64,000 nt of DNA from Arthrobacter globiformis NBRC 12137 (GCF_000238915.1 NZ_BAEG01000085.1:186001-250000); one strand, 5' to 3'; shown: positions 26,738 to 36,042, numbered from the stretch's first letter. Numbers and translations are program-made. Notes: generated from the sequence alone by a model not told the origin.

Positions 26738-27628
26738 TTAGGGGGCAAGCGCCCGGATGACGGCCGCCACGAGCCCGTCGGGCGTGGCCTCCCGGGCCGT
26801 GGCCGCCACGGTGAGCCCCTGGGCTTCCGCTTCGGCCGCCGTCGCCGGGCCGATGGCCACGAGGCGGCAGGAGCCGAGGGGCGCCAGGGTGGCGCCGATG
26901 CGCCGCACGGCGCTGGGTGAGGCGGCGACGACGGCGGCCAGGGCGCCGTCGTCGACCTCGGCTTTCGCTTCTGCCGCCGTCAGGAGCGGCAGCGCGGCGG
27001 CCGTGCCGTCGCCATCGGGTCCTTCGGCATCGGGTCCGTTGCCGCCGCTCCGGCCGAGGCGCCGCGCCGGCTCGGCCGGGAAGTCCACCGTGGAATAGGC
27101 CACCACAGTCCGGACCCGGGCACCCTTCGCCTCAAGCCCCCGGGCCAGTGCAGGGGCGGCTATATCGGCCTGCGGCAGCAGCACTTCGGCGGGACCGCCG
27201 GGCCACCCGTTGACGATCCCGGCGGCCGAGTGTTCTTGCTCCGGTTCGAAGTGCACGGCAATCCCCGCGGCCTCAAGCGCACTCCGGCTGGCGGGTCCGA
27301 CTGCGGCAACCCGGATTCCGGCCGGAAGCCAGTCGCCCAGTTTCACGGAGCGCTCTGCCGCCTTTTCCTGCAGCGCGAGGACGGTGGTGGCACTGCTGAC
27401 CACAAGCCATTCAAAGCGGCCCGCGCCCAGCGCCGCAAAGGCGTCGTCGAGCGCTGCCTGGTCCGGCGCGCGTTCGGTGGCCGTCAGCGGCAGCAGGAGA
27501 GGAACGGCGCCGGCCAGCAGCAGCGCCTCCGCCAGGGGTCCGGACCGCTCGGGGCTTCGCGTCACCAGGACGCGGCACCCGTCCAGCGGGCGCCCGCCGG
27601 TCCGGTTCTCGCCGTTCGTCGTTCCCAT
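26738..27628 (-). CDS. hemD: Uroporphyrinogen-III synthase
   Basis: A 296-residue HemD-fold protein (VLVTRSPERSGPLAEALLLAG at the start in the family position, then WLVVSSATTVLALQ and the C-terminal VRRIGATLAPLG). It cyclises hydroxymethylbilane with inversion of ring D. The family is poorly conserved, so placement between hemC and hemB supports the call. A Gly/Pro/Asp-rich insertion (about residues 190-205) is a likely loop. Confidence 0.9.
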   Translation of the reverse strand: MGTTNGENRTGGRPLDGCRVLVTRSPERSGPLAEALLLAGAVPLLLPLTATERAPDQAALDDAFAALGAGRFEWLVVSSATTVLALQEKAAERSVKLGDWLPAGIRVAAVGPASRSALEAAGIAVHFEPEQEHSAAGIVNGWPGGPAEVLLPQADIAAPALARGLEAKGARVRTVVAYSTVDFPAEPARRLGRSGGNGPDAEGPDGDGTAAALPLLTAAEAKAEVDDGALAAVVAASPSAVRRIGATLAPLGSCRLVAIGPATAAEAEAQGLTVAATAREATPDGLVAAVIRALAP

Positions 27629-27645
27629 GCGGTGGCCGGCTGCGG

Positions 27646-28644
27646 TCAGGACGCCGTCAGGTCCGCGATGTCCGCAGCCCCCGCAGCCAGCAGGACCTCG
27701 GCCAGTTCGATTCCGAGCAGGGTGGCACCGACTTCCGTGAGACCGTCCGTGGCACGCTTGTCCCGCACCGAAGCAGTGCCGTCCACGGCGCAGACCACAG
27801 CTTCCAGGTGGAGCATGCTGCCCTTGCGGTACGCGTAGGCGCCCACGGGGGCGGCGCAGCCTGCCTCGAGCCGTGCCAGCAGTGCACGTTCTGCCGTGAC
27901 CGCTAGCCTGGTGTCGGCGTCGTCAAGGGCGGCCAGCGCCTGGGCGAGCACGCCCTGCGACCCCTCAGTGGACCCGGCCCGGCGGGGCGCCTCAGCGGTG
28001 CGGCATTCGATGGCCAGCGACCCCTGGCCGGCTGCCGGAAGCATGATGTCCGTCTCCAAAAATTCGGTGACGGTGTCCAGGCGGCCGATCCGTTCCAGTC
28101 CGGCGGCAGCGAGGACGACGGCGTCAAGGTCGCACGACTTCCCGTCAACCACCGCGTCGGTGGCGTTGCCCGGCAGGCCGGGCACGCGGCCCAGCCGTGT
28201 GTCCACGTTGCCGCGGATGTCCACGATGTCCAGGTCCGGGCGGACGGCGCGCAGCTGCGCGGCCCGGCGGGGAGAGCCGGTGCCGACGCGGGCACCCTTG
28301 GGCAGGTCGGCCAGCTTGAGGCCGTCGCGGGCGCAGAGGACGTCGCGCACGTCCACCCGGGGCGGGGTTGCGGCCAGCGTCAGGCCCGGGGCGGAACCCG
28401 TGGGCAGGTCCTTCAGCGAGTGGACGGCCACGTCGCACTCGTTCCGCAGCAGCGCGTCGCGCAGCGCGGCGACGAAGACACCGGTGCCGCCCATCTGGGA
28501 CAGCGAGCCGGTGAGGACATCGCCGTCGGTCCTGACGTGGACGAGTTCGACGTCGAAACCTCCGACGGCGGCCAGCCGGTCAGCGGTCTGCTGCGTCTGG
28601 GTCAGGGCGAGCTTGCTCGCCCTGGTGCCGATCCGTACTGTCAC
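27646..28644 (-). CDS. hemC: Hydroxymethylbilane synthase (porphobilinogen deaminase)
   Basis: A 332-residue enzyme that polymerises four porphobilinogens. MTVRIGTRASKLALTQTQ is the family N-terminus, HSLKDLP holds the conserved Lys/Asp, and ARLEAGCAAPVGAYA carries the Cys that binds the dipyrromethane cofactor. The GTG start overlaps the cpfC stop (GTGA at 28641-28644), indicating coupling. Confidence 0.96.
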   Translation of the reverse strand: MTVRIGTRASKLALTQTQQTADRLAAVGGFDVELVHVRTDGDVLTGSLSQMGGTGVFVAALRDALLRNECDVAVHSLKDLPTGSAPGLTLAATPPRVDVRDVLCARDGLKLADLPKGARVGTGSPRRAAQLRAVRPDLDIVDIRGNVDTRLGRVPGLPGNATDAVVDGKSCDLDAVVLAAAGLERIGRLDTVTEFLETDIMLPAAGQGSLAIECRTAEAPRRAGSTEGSQGVLAQALAALDDADTRLAVTAERALLARLEAGCAAPVGAYAYRKGSMLHLEAVVCAVDGTASVRDKRATDGLTEVGATLLGIELAEVLLAAGAADIADLTAS

Positions 28645-29876
28645 TTCGCGTCCTGCCCGGCGGCCGGGTAGGGGTCATGCCCCTGCCCCACGGTGGTGTC
28701 TGCTCCGGCAATGGTGGGCTTTTCGCCGCGGAAGTTTTCACAGCAGCCGGGACGGCATACGTCGTACCAGGGCCCGAGGCCGGTAACGGCCCGGCGGTCC
28801 GCGACGTTGTTGGCTACTGTCCGCTCGCAGATCAGTTCCACGAGCCCTTCCACAAAGCGGCGGTGGGTCCCGGGCGTGGGCACGCGCGTGGCGGCGAGGC
28901 CCAGGTCCTGGCAGGTCTGCAGCGCCTCGGTGTCGAGGTCCCAGACCACCTCCATGTGGTCGCTGACAAAGCCCAGGGGCACGATCACGACACCCGCGAC
29001 GCCCTGCTTGGCGAGGTCCTCGATAGCATCGTTGATGTCCGGCTCGAGCCACGGGACATGCGGGGCCCCGGACCGGGACTGGTAGACGAGTGACCAGGCC
29101 GCGGAGAGGCCGGAGTCGGCTTCCACACGGCGGATGATCTCGGCACCGTTGGCGAGGTGCTGGGCCACGTAGGCGGAATCCTCAGCAAACTCTCGGGGCT
29201 CGTCCTCGGAGCGGCCGGCGGCCACGGCATCCCGGGTGGGGATGGAGTGGGTGGCGAACAGAACGTGGATGGGGGCGTCGGGCTTTCCGGCGGCGGCCAG
29301 CTGTGCGCGCACGTCGGCGACCCCCTGGGCGGTGCCCTCGATGAAGGGCTCCACGAAGCCGGGGTGGTCGAAGTACTGGCGGACCTTGTCCACTTCCAGC
29401 CTGCCGTCGAGCCCGGTTTCGGTCAGAGCCATGCCGATGTCCTCGCGGTACTGGCGGCAGCTGGAGTAGCAGGAGTACGCGCTCGTGGTGAGCATGAGCA
29501 GGCGGCGGTGGCCGGCGTCGTACGCGTCCTGGAGGGTCTGCGGGATGTAGGGGTCCCAGTTGCGGTTGCCCCACAGCACGGGCAGGTCGATGCCCCGCGC
29601 TGCCAGCTCTGCCTCGAGGGCGGCCTTCAGCTCGCGGTTCTGCTGGTTGATGGGACTGATGCCGCCGTTGGCGCGGTAGTGGTGTGACACCTCTTCGAGG
29701 CGCTCATCGGGGATCCCCCGGCCGCGGGTGACGTTGCGGAGGAACGGGATCACGTCGTCCTGGCCTTCGGGGCCGCCGAAGGAGGCGAGGAGGACGCCGT
29801 CGTATTCCTTGGGGGCCAACCTGCCGGTTTCGGTGATGGGATTCACGGCACCGTCCTGGGGATCCAGCGGGCTCAT
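28641..29876 (-). CDS. cpfC: Coproporphyrin ferrochelatase
   Basis: A 411-residue HemH-family chelatase. In Actinobacteria this enzyme inserts iron into coproporphyrin III rather than protoporphyrin, consistent with ChdC encoded next to it. VLFATHSIPTRDA holds the catalytic His region. Cys residues at SAYSCYSSCRQYRED and near the C-terminus (VCRPGCCENF) fit the [2Fe-2S] ligands reported for the mycobacterial enzyme. Its start overlaps the chdC stop and its stop overlaps the hemC start. Confidence 0.95.
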   Translation of the reverse strand: MSPLDPQDGAVNPITETGRLAPKEYDGVLLASFGGPEGQDDVIPFLRNVTRGRGIPDERLEEVSHHYRANGGISPINQQNRELKAALEAELAARGIDLPVLWGNRNWDPYIPQTLQDAYDAGHRRLLMLTTSAYSCYSSCRQYREDIGMALTETGLDGRLEVDKVRQYFDHPGFVEPFIEGTAQGVADVRAQLAAAGKPDAPIHVLFATHSIPTRDAVAAGRSEDEPREFAEDSAYVAQHLANGAEIIRRVEADSGLSAAWSLVYQSRSGAPHVPWLEPDINDAIEDLAKQGVAGVVIVPLGFVSDHMEVVWDLDTEALQTCQDLGLAATRVPTPGTHRRFVEGLVELICERTVANNVADRRAVTGLGPWYDVCRPGCCENFRGEKPTIAGADTTVGQGHDPYPAAGQDAK

Positions 29877-30574
29877 GCGAGGACCTCGGCAATCTCACTG
29901 GAGGAGATGCGCCGGCCGGTGTAGAACGGGATCTCCTCGCGGACGTGGTTGCGCGCTTCGGTGGAACGCAGGTGGCGCATCAGGTCAACGAGGTCCACGA
30001 GCTCGGGCGCCTCCAGCCCGAGGATCCATTCCCAGTCACCGAGGGCAAACGAGGAAACCGTGTTGGAAATGACCTGCGGGAAGTCGCGGCCCAACAGGCC
30101 GTGGTCGCGGAGCATCTTGCCGCGCTCGTCCTCCGGGAGCAGGTACCACTCGTAGGAGCGGACGAACGGGTACACGCACAGCCACTCGGCCGGTTCCACG
30201 CCGCGGGAAAACGCCGGGGTGTGGTTCTTTGCGAACTCCGCTTCGCGGTGCACGCCCATGGCGGACCACACAAGGTCAGTCCCCGCGAACAGCTTGCTGC
30301 GGCGGATGTCACGGATGGCCTGCTGCAGCGCCTCGGGCCGGGGGCCGTGGAGCCAGACCATGACGTCGGCATCGGCGCGCATGGCGGATACGTCGTAGCT
30401 TCCGCGGTGGGTCACGCCAGCCTCGGCCAGGCGCGCCACCAGGGCGTCGAAATCCTCCGCGGCATCGGCGCTGCGAAGGAGCTCGGCGGAGCGCTTGAAA
30501 ACGGTCCAGAGGGTGAAGAACTGCTCGGCTGATTCTTCGGTTTTGGTGACAGATTCGGCAGGAGTGTGGCTCAT
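29873..30574 (-). CDS. chdC: Coproheme decarboxylase (HemQ/ChdC)
   Basis: A 233-residue Dyp-related protein that removes two propionate carboxyls from coproheme to give protoheme, the last step of the coproporphyrin-dependent pathway. YPFVRSYEWYLLPEDERGKML is the family signature around the active-site Tyr (here in two parts, YPFVRSYEWYLL then PEDERGKML). It is the first gene of the chdC-cpfC-hemC-hemD-hemB-LLM-hemL run; AGGA sits about nine bases before the ATG. Confidence 0.96.
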   Translation of the reverse strand: MSHTPAESVTKTEESAEQFFTLWTVFKRSAELLRSADAAEDFDALVARLAEAGVTHRGSYDVSAMRADADVMVWLHGPRPEALQQAIRDIRRSKLFAGTDLVWSAMGVHREAEFAKNHTPAFSRGVEPAEWLCVYPFVRSYEWYLLPEDERGKMLRDHGLLGRDFPQVISNTVSSFALGDWEWILGLEAPELVDLVDLMRHLRSTEARNHVREEIPFYTGRRISSSEIAEVLA

Positions 30575-30619
30575 GGTTACTATCCTGCCCCTTCAATGCG
30601 GCCTAAGTCGAAAAACTCA

Positions 30620-30640
30620 ACTTCTACGTCGTGTAGAAGT
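30620..30640. promoter_or_regulatory. 21-bp inverted repeat upstream of chdC
   Basis: ACTTCTAC and GTAGAAGT form a perfect 8-bp palindrome around a 5-base centre, 46 bases upstream of the chdC start and eight bases after the preceding gene. On the minus strand it is followed by TGAGTTTTT. It may be a weak terminator of the upstream gene or an operator for the heme operon; the sequence alone does not decide. Confidence 0.5.
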
Positions 30641-30648
30641 GGTTAATT

Positions 30649-31701
30649 TCACAGCGACCGCCGGATCCGGACTGCCGCCACACCCGCCACGCCGGCGAGC
30701 GCCAGCAGCCCGGCTCCCCACCACACCTGCGGCTCGATGGTCCCGCTCCGCGAAATGCCCATGACAGCACTCTCTGCCGGTCCGCGCGTGTAGGGCGAGC
30801 TCATCGTGGCCATGTTGTTGGGTCCGGCGAGCTGTGCCGAACCCCAGACTCCGCCGGCGACGCCCGCGGCCGAGCGTCCCCGCAGGCCGGCGCCGCCCGT
30901 CAGGCCCGTGATCTTCGCGAATGGACTGGCGTCCGCGGACGGGGTTACGCCGGGCGCTGCGCTTTGGGAACTGCCGGCAGCCGGCACAGCGGGTCCTGCC
31001 GTTCCGGCTACCGAGCCCGGAACCTGGCTGGCAGGAGCCTGCCCGGCCGGGGAAGAGCCACCGGTTCCGGCCGACGATCCCGACCATCCGCCCGATGGTG
31101 ACGGCGTGCCGGAGGGCTGTTCTTCTGAGGGTGCAGGGGCCTCCGGTGAGGGTGACGGCTTGGCTGGCCGGGAGGGTGACGCCGTTTCCGAGGATGTCGG
31201 TGCGGGCGACGGCGCCGGAGCAGTGTGACCGGGATCGGACGGCGACGGCGCCGGAGCAGGCTGCGTCGGGGTGGCCGAGGCGGTTACCGACGGGTCCGGC
31301 GACGGCCTGGCCGTAAGCGTCATCGTGGGGACCGGCGTCGGAACCGGGACCAGGGGCGCAAGCGACGGCGGCAGCGACTTCGAGGGGGCCGGCGACTCCG
31401 ACGGCGAGGCTTCAGCCGAACTATCGCCATCGCCCGAGTCGGATCCCGGCCCGGTGGACAGCGCTGCCGCAGCCCAGGCCTCAAGGCCCGCCGCGTCGAC
31501 GGTGGCGCCGAGCCCTGCGCCGGCCTGTTCCGACTCGCCCAGCAGGTCGGATGTGGGCAGCTCGGACGCAGCAGCGTTGGATGCAGGAACACCTGCGGAC
31601 AAGACCAGTACCGCTCCGAACGCAGCCGCTGCGGTGCCGCGCCGAAGACCCCCATGGAAACCAGTCAGCGAACGAAAACCATCGGACTTCTGATTGACCA
31701 T
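30649..31701 (-). CDS. Secreted or surface Pro/Ser/Thr-rich protein of unknown function
   Basis: I do not recognise a family. From the ATG at 31701 (AGGG nine bases ahead) it is 350 residues: an N-terminal signal (TAAAAFGAVLVLSAGVPASNA), a central region of about 200 residues rich in Pro, Ser, Thr and Ala, and a C-terminal membrane segment (WWGAGLLALAGVAGVAAV) ending in RIRRSL. This is the layout of a wall-spanning, membrane-tethered stalk. No LPXTG motif is present, so sortase anchoring is unlikely. It lies between cgoX and chdC, in the same direction, inside the heme locus. Confidence 0.75.
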   Translation of the reverse strand: MVNQKSDGFRSLTGFHGGLRRGTAAAAFGAVLVLSAGVPASNAAASELPTSDLLGESEQAGAGLGATVDAAGLEAWAAAALSTGPGSDSGDGDSSAEASPSESPAPSKSLPPSLAPLVPVPTPVPTMTLTARPSPDPSVTASATPTQPAPAPSPSDPGHTAPAPSPAPTSSETASPSRPAKPSPSPEAPAPSEEQPSGTPSPSGGWSGSSAGTGGSSPAGQAPASQVPGSVAGTAGPAVPAAGSSQSAAPGVTPSADASPFAKITGLTGGAGLRGRSAAGVAGGVWGSAQLAGPNNMATMSSPYTRGPAESAVMGISRSGTIEPQVWWGAGLLALAGVAGVAAVRIRRSL

Positions 31702-31818
31702 AGTCATCGACCCTAAACACATTTCCGCGCCGGCGAAAACTTGCGGAAGGTCATCCCGGAAGGTATCGCGGGCGGCAGGAAATCTGCCTTCTGCCGGTTC
31801 CGGGCGAGCGGGGCCGTA

Positions 31819-33318
31819 CTACGCCAGGAAGGCCGCGACCTGCGTTTTAGTGTCGGCCACCACAGCCGCCAGCCCGTTGCCGGCCAGCCAGCCGCCGACC
31901 ATCAGCAGCCCGTCGATGCCGGCGCAGACCTGCCGCACTTCAGCGACCCGCTGGCGGTGCCCCACAGCGGCAAAGGGCAGGGCTCCCGCCCAGCTGACGA
32001 CGTCCCAGTCCACCAGCGTCTCCCGTGTGACGGGCACGGTCAGCAGAGCTGACGCATCCTGCAAAGCCATGTCAAGCAGTTCCCCGTCCGACGCCGATTC
32101 CGGCCCCCGCGCGGCGTCCGGTGAAGCGGCTGATGCACCCTCGCTGCGTCCGTAGGAGAGCCGCAGCACGTGCCTGCCGCGTCCGGCCGCTTCCGCCACC
32201 CAGTCCCATTTGCCGGTGGCGTGGGTGAGGGCCTTCGCCCGGATTCCCTCGGTTTGCGGCGCCACCAGAATGCCGGTGCCACGCGGACGCCGGTCCAGCG
32301 AGGGGAGATCAACAACAAGTGTCACAAGCTTGACCATCGGTCCGGGCCCGGGCTGATGCCCGGCCAACGCCGGGACCGCATCTCCGAGGAGCCGGACTGC
32401 TGACGGTCCGTCCAGGGCGACCACCAGAACGTCGGCCGTGTGGCTGTCCTCCCCCGCGGCCACCACCCAGCCATGAGGGGACCGTGCAACGGAGGTCGCC
32501 GCGGTGCCCGGCAGCAACTGCACGCCGCGTGCCCGGAGGTCCGCCACGAGCTCCGTGATGAGGGTGTGCATGCCGCCCCTCAGGCCGGCGACGGCGGAAC
32601 CTGCCTTGGCAGGCTTGCCCTGCGTTGATGCGTCTTGCGCTGACGGGTCCTGCATTGCCGTGGCCCGGGTTGCGGTCCCCTTGCGCTGGGCGGCCACGGC
32701 CGCCGCCAGCGAACCGTGCCGGGTAATGCCCGCACGCAACCCCGGGGCCACCATGTCGACGTCGAGCAGGCCCGGGTCAGCGGAATGCACGCCGCCCACC
32801 ACGGGTTCCACCAGCCGTTCCAGGACGCGGCGCCCCATCCGGGCCCGCACCAGCGCGGAGACGCTGGAAACTTCGGCGGTAGTTCCCACGGAGGCGGGCA
32901 GCAGCTTGTCCAGCGAGGCGCGCAGGGACCCGCCCAGGCCCAGCGAGCGGCGGACCTCCGGGTCCCACGGGTTGGCCGGGATGCCCAGCACGCCGGTTTT
33001 GGGAAGTTCGCGGGGTCCGCCCGGCAGCTGCACCCAGGCGCCGCCGGGCCGCGGGGCAACGATGTGTCCGCCCAGCCCGAGTTCGGCAGCCAGGTCTGCC
33101 ACCGCGGTGGAACGGGTGGCGAAGGACTCGGCCCCGCTGTCCAGGGTCAACCCGGCCACGTCGTGGCGGCCCACACAGCCGCCCCACGCGTCGGCAGCTT
33201 CCAGCACCGTGGTGCTGAGGCCGGCCCGCGCCAGTTCCCGGGCGGCCAGGAGCCCGGAGATGCCACCGCCGACCACCAGTGCCGTGCGTCCGGCAGCCGG
33301 AGGCCTGCCCGCAGCCAC
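31819..33318 (-). CDS. cgoX: Coproporphyrinogen III oxidase, oxygen-dependent (CgoX/HemY type)
   Basis: A 499-residue FAD enzyme. LVVGGGISGLLAARELARAG is the dinucleotide-binding motif, followed by VLEAADAWGG and the C-terminal LLMVGGWLAGNGLAAVV, which closes the FAD site. In bacteria with ChdC it oxidises coproporphyrinogen III to coproporphyrin III. It starts six bases after hemE and both precede the secreted protein and the chdC operon on the same strand. Confidence 0.94.
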   Translation of the reverse strand: MAAGRPPAAGRTALVVGGGISGLLAARELARAGLSTTVLEAADAWGGCVGRHDVAGLTLDSGAESFATRSTAVADLAAELGLGGHIVAPRPGGAWVQLPGGPRELPKTGVLGIPANPWDPEVRRSLGLGGSLRASLDKLLPASVGTTAEVSSVSALVRARMGRRVLERLVEPVVGGVHSADPGLLDVDMVAPGLRAGITRHGSLAAAVAAQRKGTATRATAMQDPSAQDASTQGKPAKAGSAVAGLRGGMHTLITELVADLRARGVQLLPGTAATSVARSPHGWVVAAGEDSHTADVLVVALDGPSAVRLLGDAVPALAGHQPGPGPMVKLVTLVVDLPSLDRRPRGTGILVAPQTEGIRAKALTHATGKWDWVAEAAGRGRHVLRLSYGRSEGASAASPDAARGPESASDGELLDMALQDASALLTVPVTRETLVDWDVVSWAGALPFAAVGHRQRVAEVRQVCAGIDGLLMVGGWLAGNGLAAVVADTKTQVAAFLA

Positions 33319-33324
33319 GGCCCT

Positions 33325-34419
33325 TTACTCCGGAGAGACGGAGTGGATGAGTTCGACGACGCGCGTCAGGACGTCCGGGTCCGTTTCCGGCGGCACGCCG
33401 TGGCCAAGGTTCAGCACGTGGCCCGGGGCCGCAGCCCCCGATGCAATGACCTCGCGGACGTGCGCCTCGAGGACCTCCCACGGTGCGGACAGCAGTGCCG
33501 GGTCGATGTTGCCCTGCAGCGGGACGGTGCCGCCCAGCCTGCGGTTGGCCTCGTCCAGCGGCAGCCGGTAGTCCACGCCGACGACGTCAACACCGACGTC
33601 GCGCATGGCCACCAGAAGCTCGGAGGTTCCGGTGCCGAAGTGGACCAGCGGCGCGCCAAGATCGCGGACGTGGTCCAGGGCGCGGGACGACGCGGCGGCA
33701 ACGAAGCGGGTGTAGTCGGCCAGGCCCAGGGAGCCCGCCCACGAGTCAAACAGCTGGCCGGCGGAGGCGCCCGCCTCCAGTTGGGCGCGCAGGAACAGGC
33801 CGGAGGCATCCGCGGCCCAGTTGGCCAGCGCCGTCCACGTCTCGGGATCGGCGTGCATCATGGTGCGCGGCCCAAGGTGGTCGCGGGAGGGCCGGCCCTC
33901 CACCATGTAGGCGGCCAGCGTGAAGGGTGCGCCGGCGAAGCCGATGAGCGGGGTCTTGCCGAGCTGCTCAACCGTCAGCCGGACGGCTTCCCGGATGGGT
34001 TCCAGTGACTCCTCGGTGAGCCGGGGCAGGGCGGCGACGTCGGCGGCCGTCCGCACGGGCTTGTCCAGGACCGGACCCACACCGGGCACAATGTCCACGC
34101 CGACGCCGGCCAGCTTAAGCGGAATAACAATGTCCGAGAAGAAGATGCCCGCGTCCACGTCATGCCGGCGCACCGGCTGCAGGGTGATTTCCGAGGCCAG
34201 TTCGGGCCGGAGGCAGGAGTCCAGCATGGCGACGCCCTCGCGGACCTTCAGGTACTCAGGCAGGGAGCGCCCCGCCTGGCGCATGAACCACACCGGGCGG
34301 CGGCTTGGCTTGCCGCCACGGTACGCCGTGATGAGCGGAGAGTCTGCAGTGCGTCCGTCGCGAAGCGGATGGCCTGCGTCGAGTCCGGTACCGGCGGGTG
34401 TTACAGCGCTAGAAGTCAT
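33325..34419 (-). CDS. hemE: Uroporphyrinogen decarboxylase
   Basis: A 364-residue enzyme from the ATG at 34419 that decarboxylates uroporphyrinogen III to coproporphyrinogen III. RRPVWFMRQAGRSLPEY and IFFSDIVIPLKLAG are the family signatures; GFAGAPFTLAAYM and the C-terminal LNLGHGVPPETDP complete it. A longer frame exists upstream but would add 27 residues that do not resemble the family. It is divergent from hemA, sharing the 34420-34578 promoter region. Confidence 0.96.
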   Translation of the reverse strand: MTSSAVTPAGTGLDAGHPLRDGRTADSPLITAYRGGKPSRRPVWFMRQAGRSLPEYLKVREGVAMLDSCLRPELASEITLQPVRRHDVDAGIFFSDIVIPLKLAGVGVDIVPGVGPVLDKPVRTAADVAALPRLTEESLEPIREAVRLTVEQLGKTPLIGFAGAPFTLAAYMVEGRPSRDHLGPRTMMHADPETWTALANWAADASGLFLRAQLEAGASAGQLFDSWAGSLGLADYTRFVAAASSRALDHVRDLGAPLVHFGTGTSELLVAMRDVGVDVVGVDYRLPLDEANRRLGGTVPLQGNIDPALLSAPWEVLEAHVREVIASGAAAPGHVLNLGHGVPPETDPDVLTRVVELIHSVSPE

Positions 34420-34538
34420 GCCTTTGATTGTGCCCAAAATCGGACCCAAAAGATAACGACAGCTTGTCATCCCGCGGCACTCCCAATCCGGCCGTGGCAC
34501 GAATCACAGGGGCTTAAACCCCCTATCCGTTCGAAGGG

Positions 34539-34569
34539 TTGTTCTACGCCGGTGCGAAAAAGCTATGAT
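34539..34569 (+). promoter_or_regulatory. Candidate hemA promoter, leaderless
   Basis: TTGTTC (34539-34544) and TATGAT (34564-34569) resemble -35 and -10 boxes with a 19-base spacer. The -10 ends nine bases before the hemA GTG, leaving almost no room for a leader or Shine-Dalgarno. Confidence 0.5.
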
Positions 34570-34578
34570 TGTCCTGCT

Positions 34579-35946
34579 GTGGTTCTTTTTTCATTGGTGG
34601 CTACACACGCCGACATCGACCTCGAAACCGTTGCTCAGCTGAGCAACGGTTCTTCTGGCATTGCCACGTCCGCCCTCGCCAGATCGCCGGCGGTCAAGGG
34701 CGCTGTTGTCCTTGCCACCTGCAACCGCTACGAAATCTACGGCGAGGCGCCGCACGCCGACGACGTGGAGGCCGCACGCGCGGCCCTGGTGGGCCAGATC
34801 AGCGAAACCAGCGGACTCAGCGAGCAACTCGTGTCCCGCTCGTTCAGCACCCACACCGGCCCCGACGTCAGCCAGCACCTCTTCGCCGTGAGCTCCGGAC
34901 TGGATTCCGCAGTGGTTGGCGAGCGTGAAATCGCCGGACAGGTGCGCCGTGCATTGATCACCGCCCAGCAGGAGGGCACGGCCAGCGCCGGACTGGTCCG
35001 CCTGTTCCAGGCCGCTTCCAAGACTGCCAAGGACGTCGGCGCGCAGACAGCACTCGGCTCCCGCGGCCTGTCCATCGTCTCGGTGGCCCTCGACCTCGCC
35101 ATTGACCTGTCTGAAGAGACCGACTGGTCGAAAAAGAAGGTCGTGGTGTTCGGCACCGGCGCCTACGCCGGCGCCACCATGGCCCTCCTCCGCGAACGTG
35201 GCTGCCGCGACATCTCGGTGTTCTCGTCGTCAGGACGCGCGGCCACCTTCGTGGCCACCCGCGGCGGGACCGCCCTCGACGGCGACACCCTGCACGCCGC
35301 CGTCGCCGCCGCCGACGTCATGATCGGCTGCAGCGGGTCGGACACGAGGGTGGAAGCCGCCGAGCTCGCCCAGGTCCGCGCCGGTTCCACCCAGCCGCTG
35401 ATCGCCATTGACCTCGCCCTCACCCACGATTTTGATCCCGCCGTGGGAGAGCTCGACGGCGTGGAGCTGCTGACGCTGGAGTCCGTACGGCTCGCGGCAC
35501 CCCAGGAGCAGGCGGAATCGCTCGCGCAGGCCAGCGCCATGGTTACCGGCGCTGCCCAGTCGTTTGAGCAGGAGCGCGAAGCGCGGTCCGTGGACTCTGC
35601 CATCGTTGCCCTCCGACGCCACACCATGAACGTGCTCGACGCGGAAATGGAAAAGGTGCGGGCCCGCCACGGCTGCACTGCCGCTGCCGAAGAGGTGGAG
35701 TTTGCGCTTCGCCGCATGGTGAAGCAGCTGCTCCATGTCCCCACTGTCCGCGCCCGCGAGCTGGCGTCCAACGGCCAGCAGGACGACTACGTCGCAGCCC
35801 TGGAAACCCTGTACGGCATCACCGTGGAGCAGCCGGCCGCCGCGTCCAAAGCCGAGTGCCCCATGGACCACAGTTCCCTCACGGCCAGCCCCCTCCAGGG
35901 GGCCGTCAACTTGCAGGAAAATGAGGCACGCAGGAACTCCGCATAG
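34579..35946 (+). CDS. hemA: Glutamyl-tRNA reductase
   Basis: A 455-residue NADPH enzyme that makes glutamate-1-semialdehyde from Glu-tRNA, the committed step. VVLATCNRYEIYGE carries the catalytic Cys, SSGLDSAVVGEREIAGQ the tRNA/active-site region, and VVVFGTGAYAGAT the nucleotide-binding loop. I start at the GTG at 34579 (MVLFSLVATHAD); the open frame extends 139 codons upstream, antisense to hemE, and is not coding. The last 40 residues, with KAECPMDHSS, are an extra tail. Confidence 0.95.
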   Translation: MVLFSLVATHADIDLETVAQLSNGSSGIATSALARSPAVKGAVVLATCNRYEIYGEAPHADDVEAARAALVGQISETSGLSEQLVSRSFSTHTGPDVSQHLFAVSSGLDSAVVGEREIAGQVRRALITAQQEGTASAGLVRLFQAASKTAKDVGAQTALGSRGLSIVSVALDLAIDLSEETDWSKKKVVVFGTGAYAGATMALLRERGCRDISVFSSSGRAATFVATRGGTALDGDTLHAAVAAADVMIGCSGSDTRVEAAELAQVRAGSTQPLIAIDLALTHDFDPAVGELDGVELLTLESVRLAAPQEQAESLAQASAMVTGAAQSFEQEREARSVDSAIVALRRHTMNVLDAEMEKVRARHGCTAAAEEVEFALRRMVKQLLHVPTVRARELASNGQQDDYVAALETLYGITVEQPAAASKAECPMDHSSLTASPLQGAVNLQENEARRNSA

Positions 35947-36042
35947 CCCGCGTATGTTCTGACAAACAAGGCCCCACAAGCTTTCCATAGGCTCCCCGAG
36001 CAGCATTGACGTTGCCCGTGAAAACAATATTGGGGAGCCACC

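Noticed and set aside
30649..31701. Sortase substrate
   Set aside because: The C-terminus has a membrane segment and basic tail but no LPXTG-type motif.
34162..34578. N-terminal extension of hemA
   Set aside because: It is antisense to hemE and unlike the reductase family; the family start and promoter-like boxes fit 34579.
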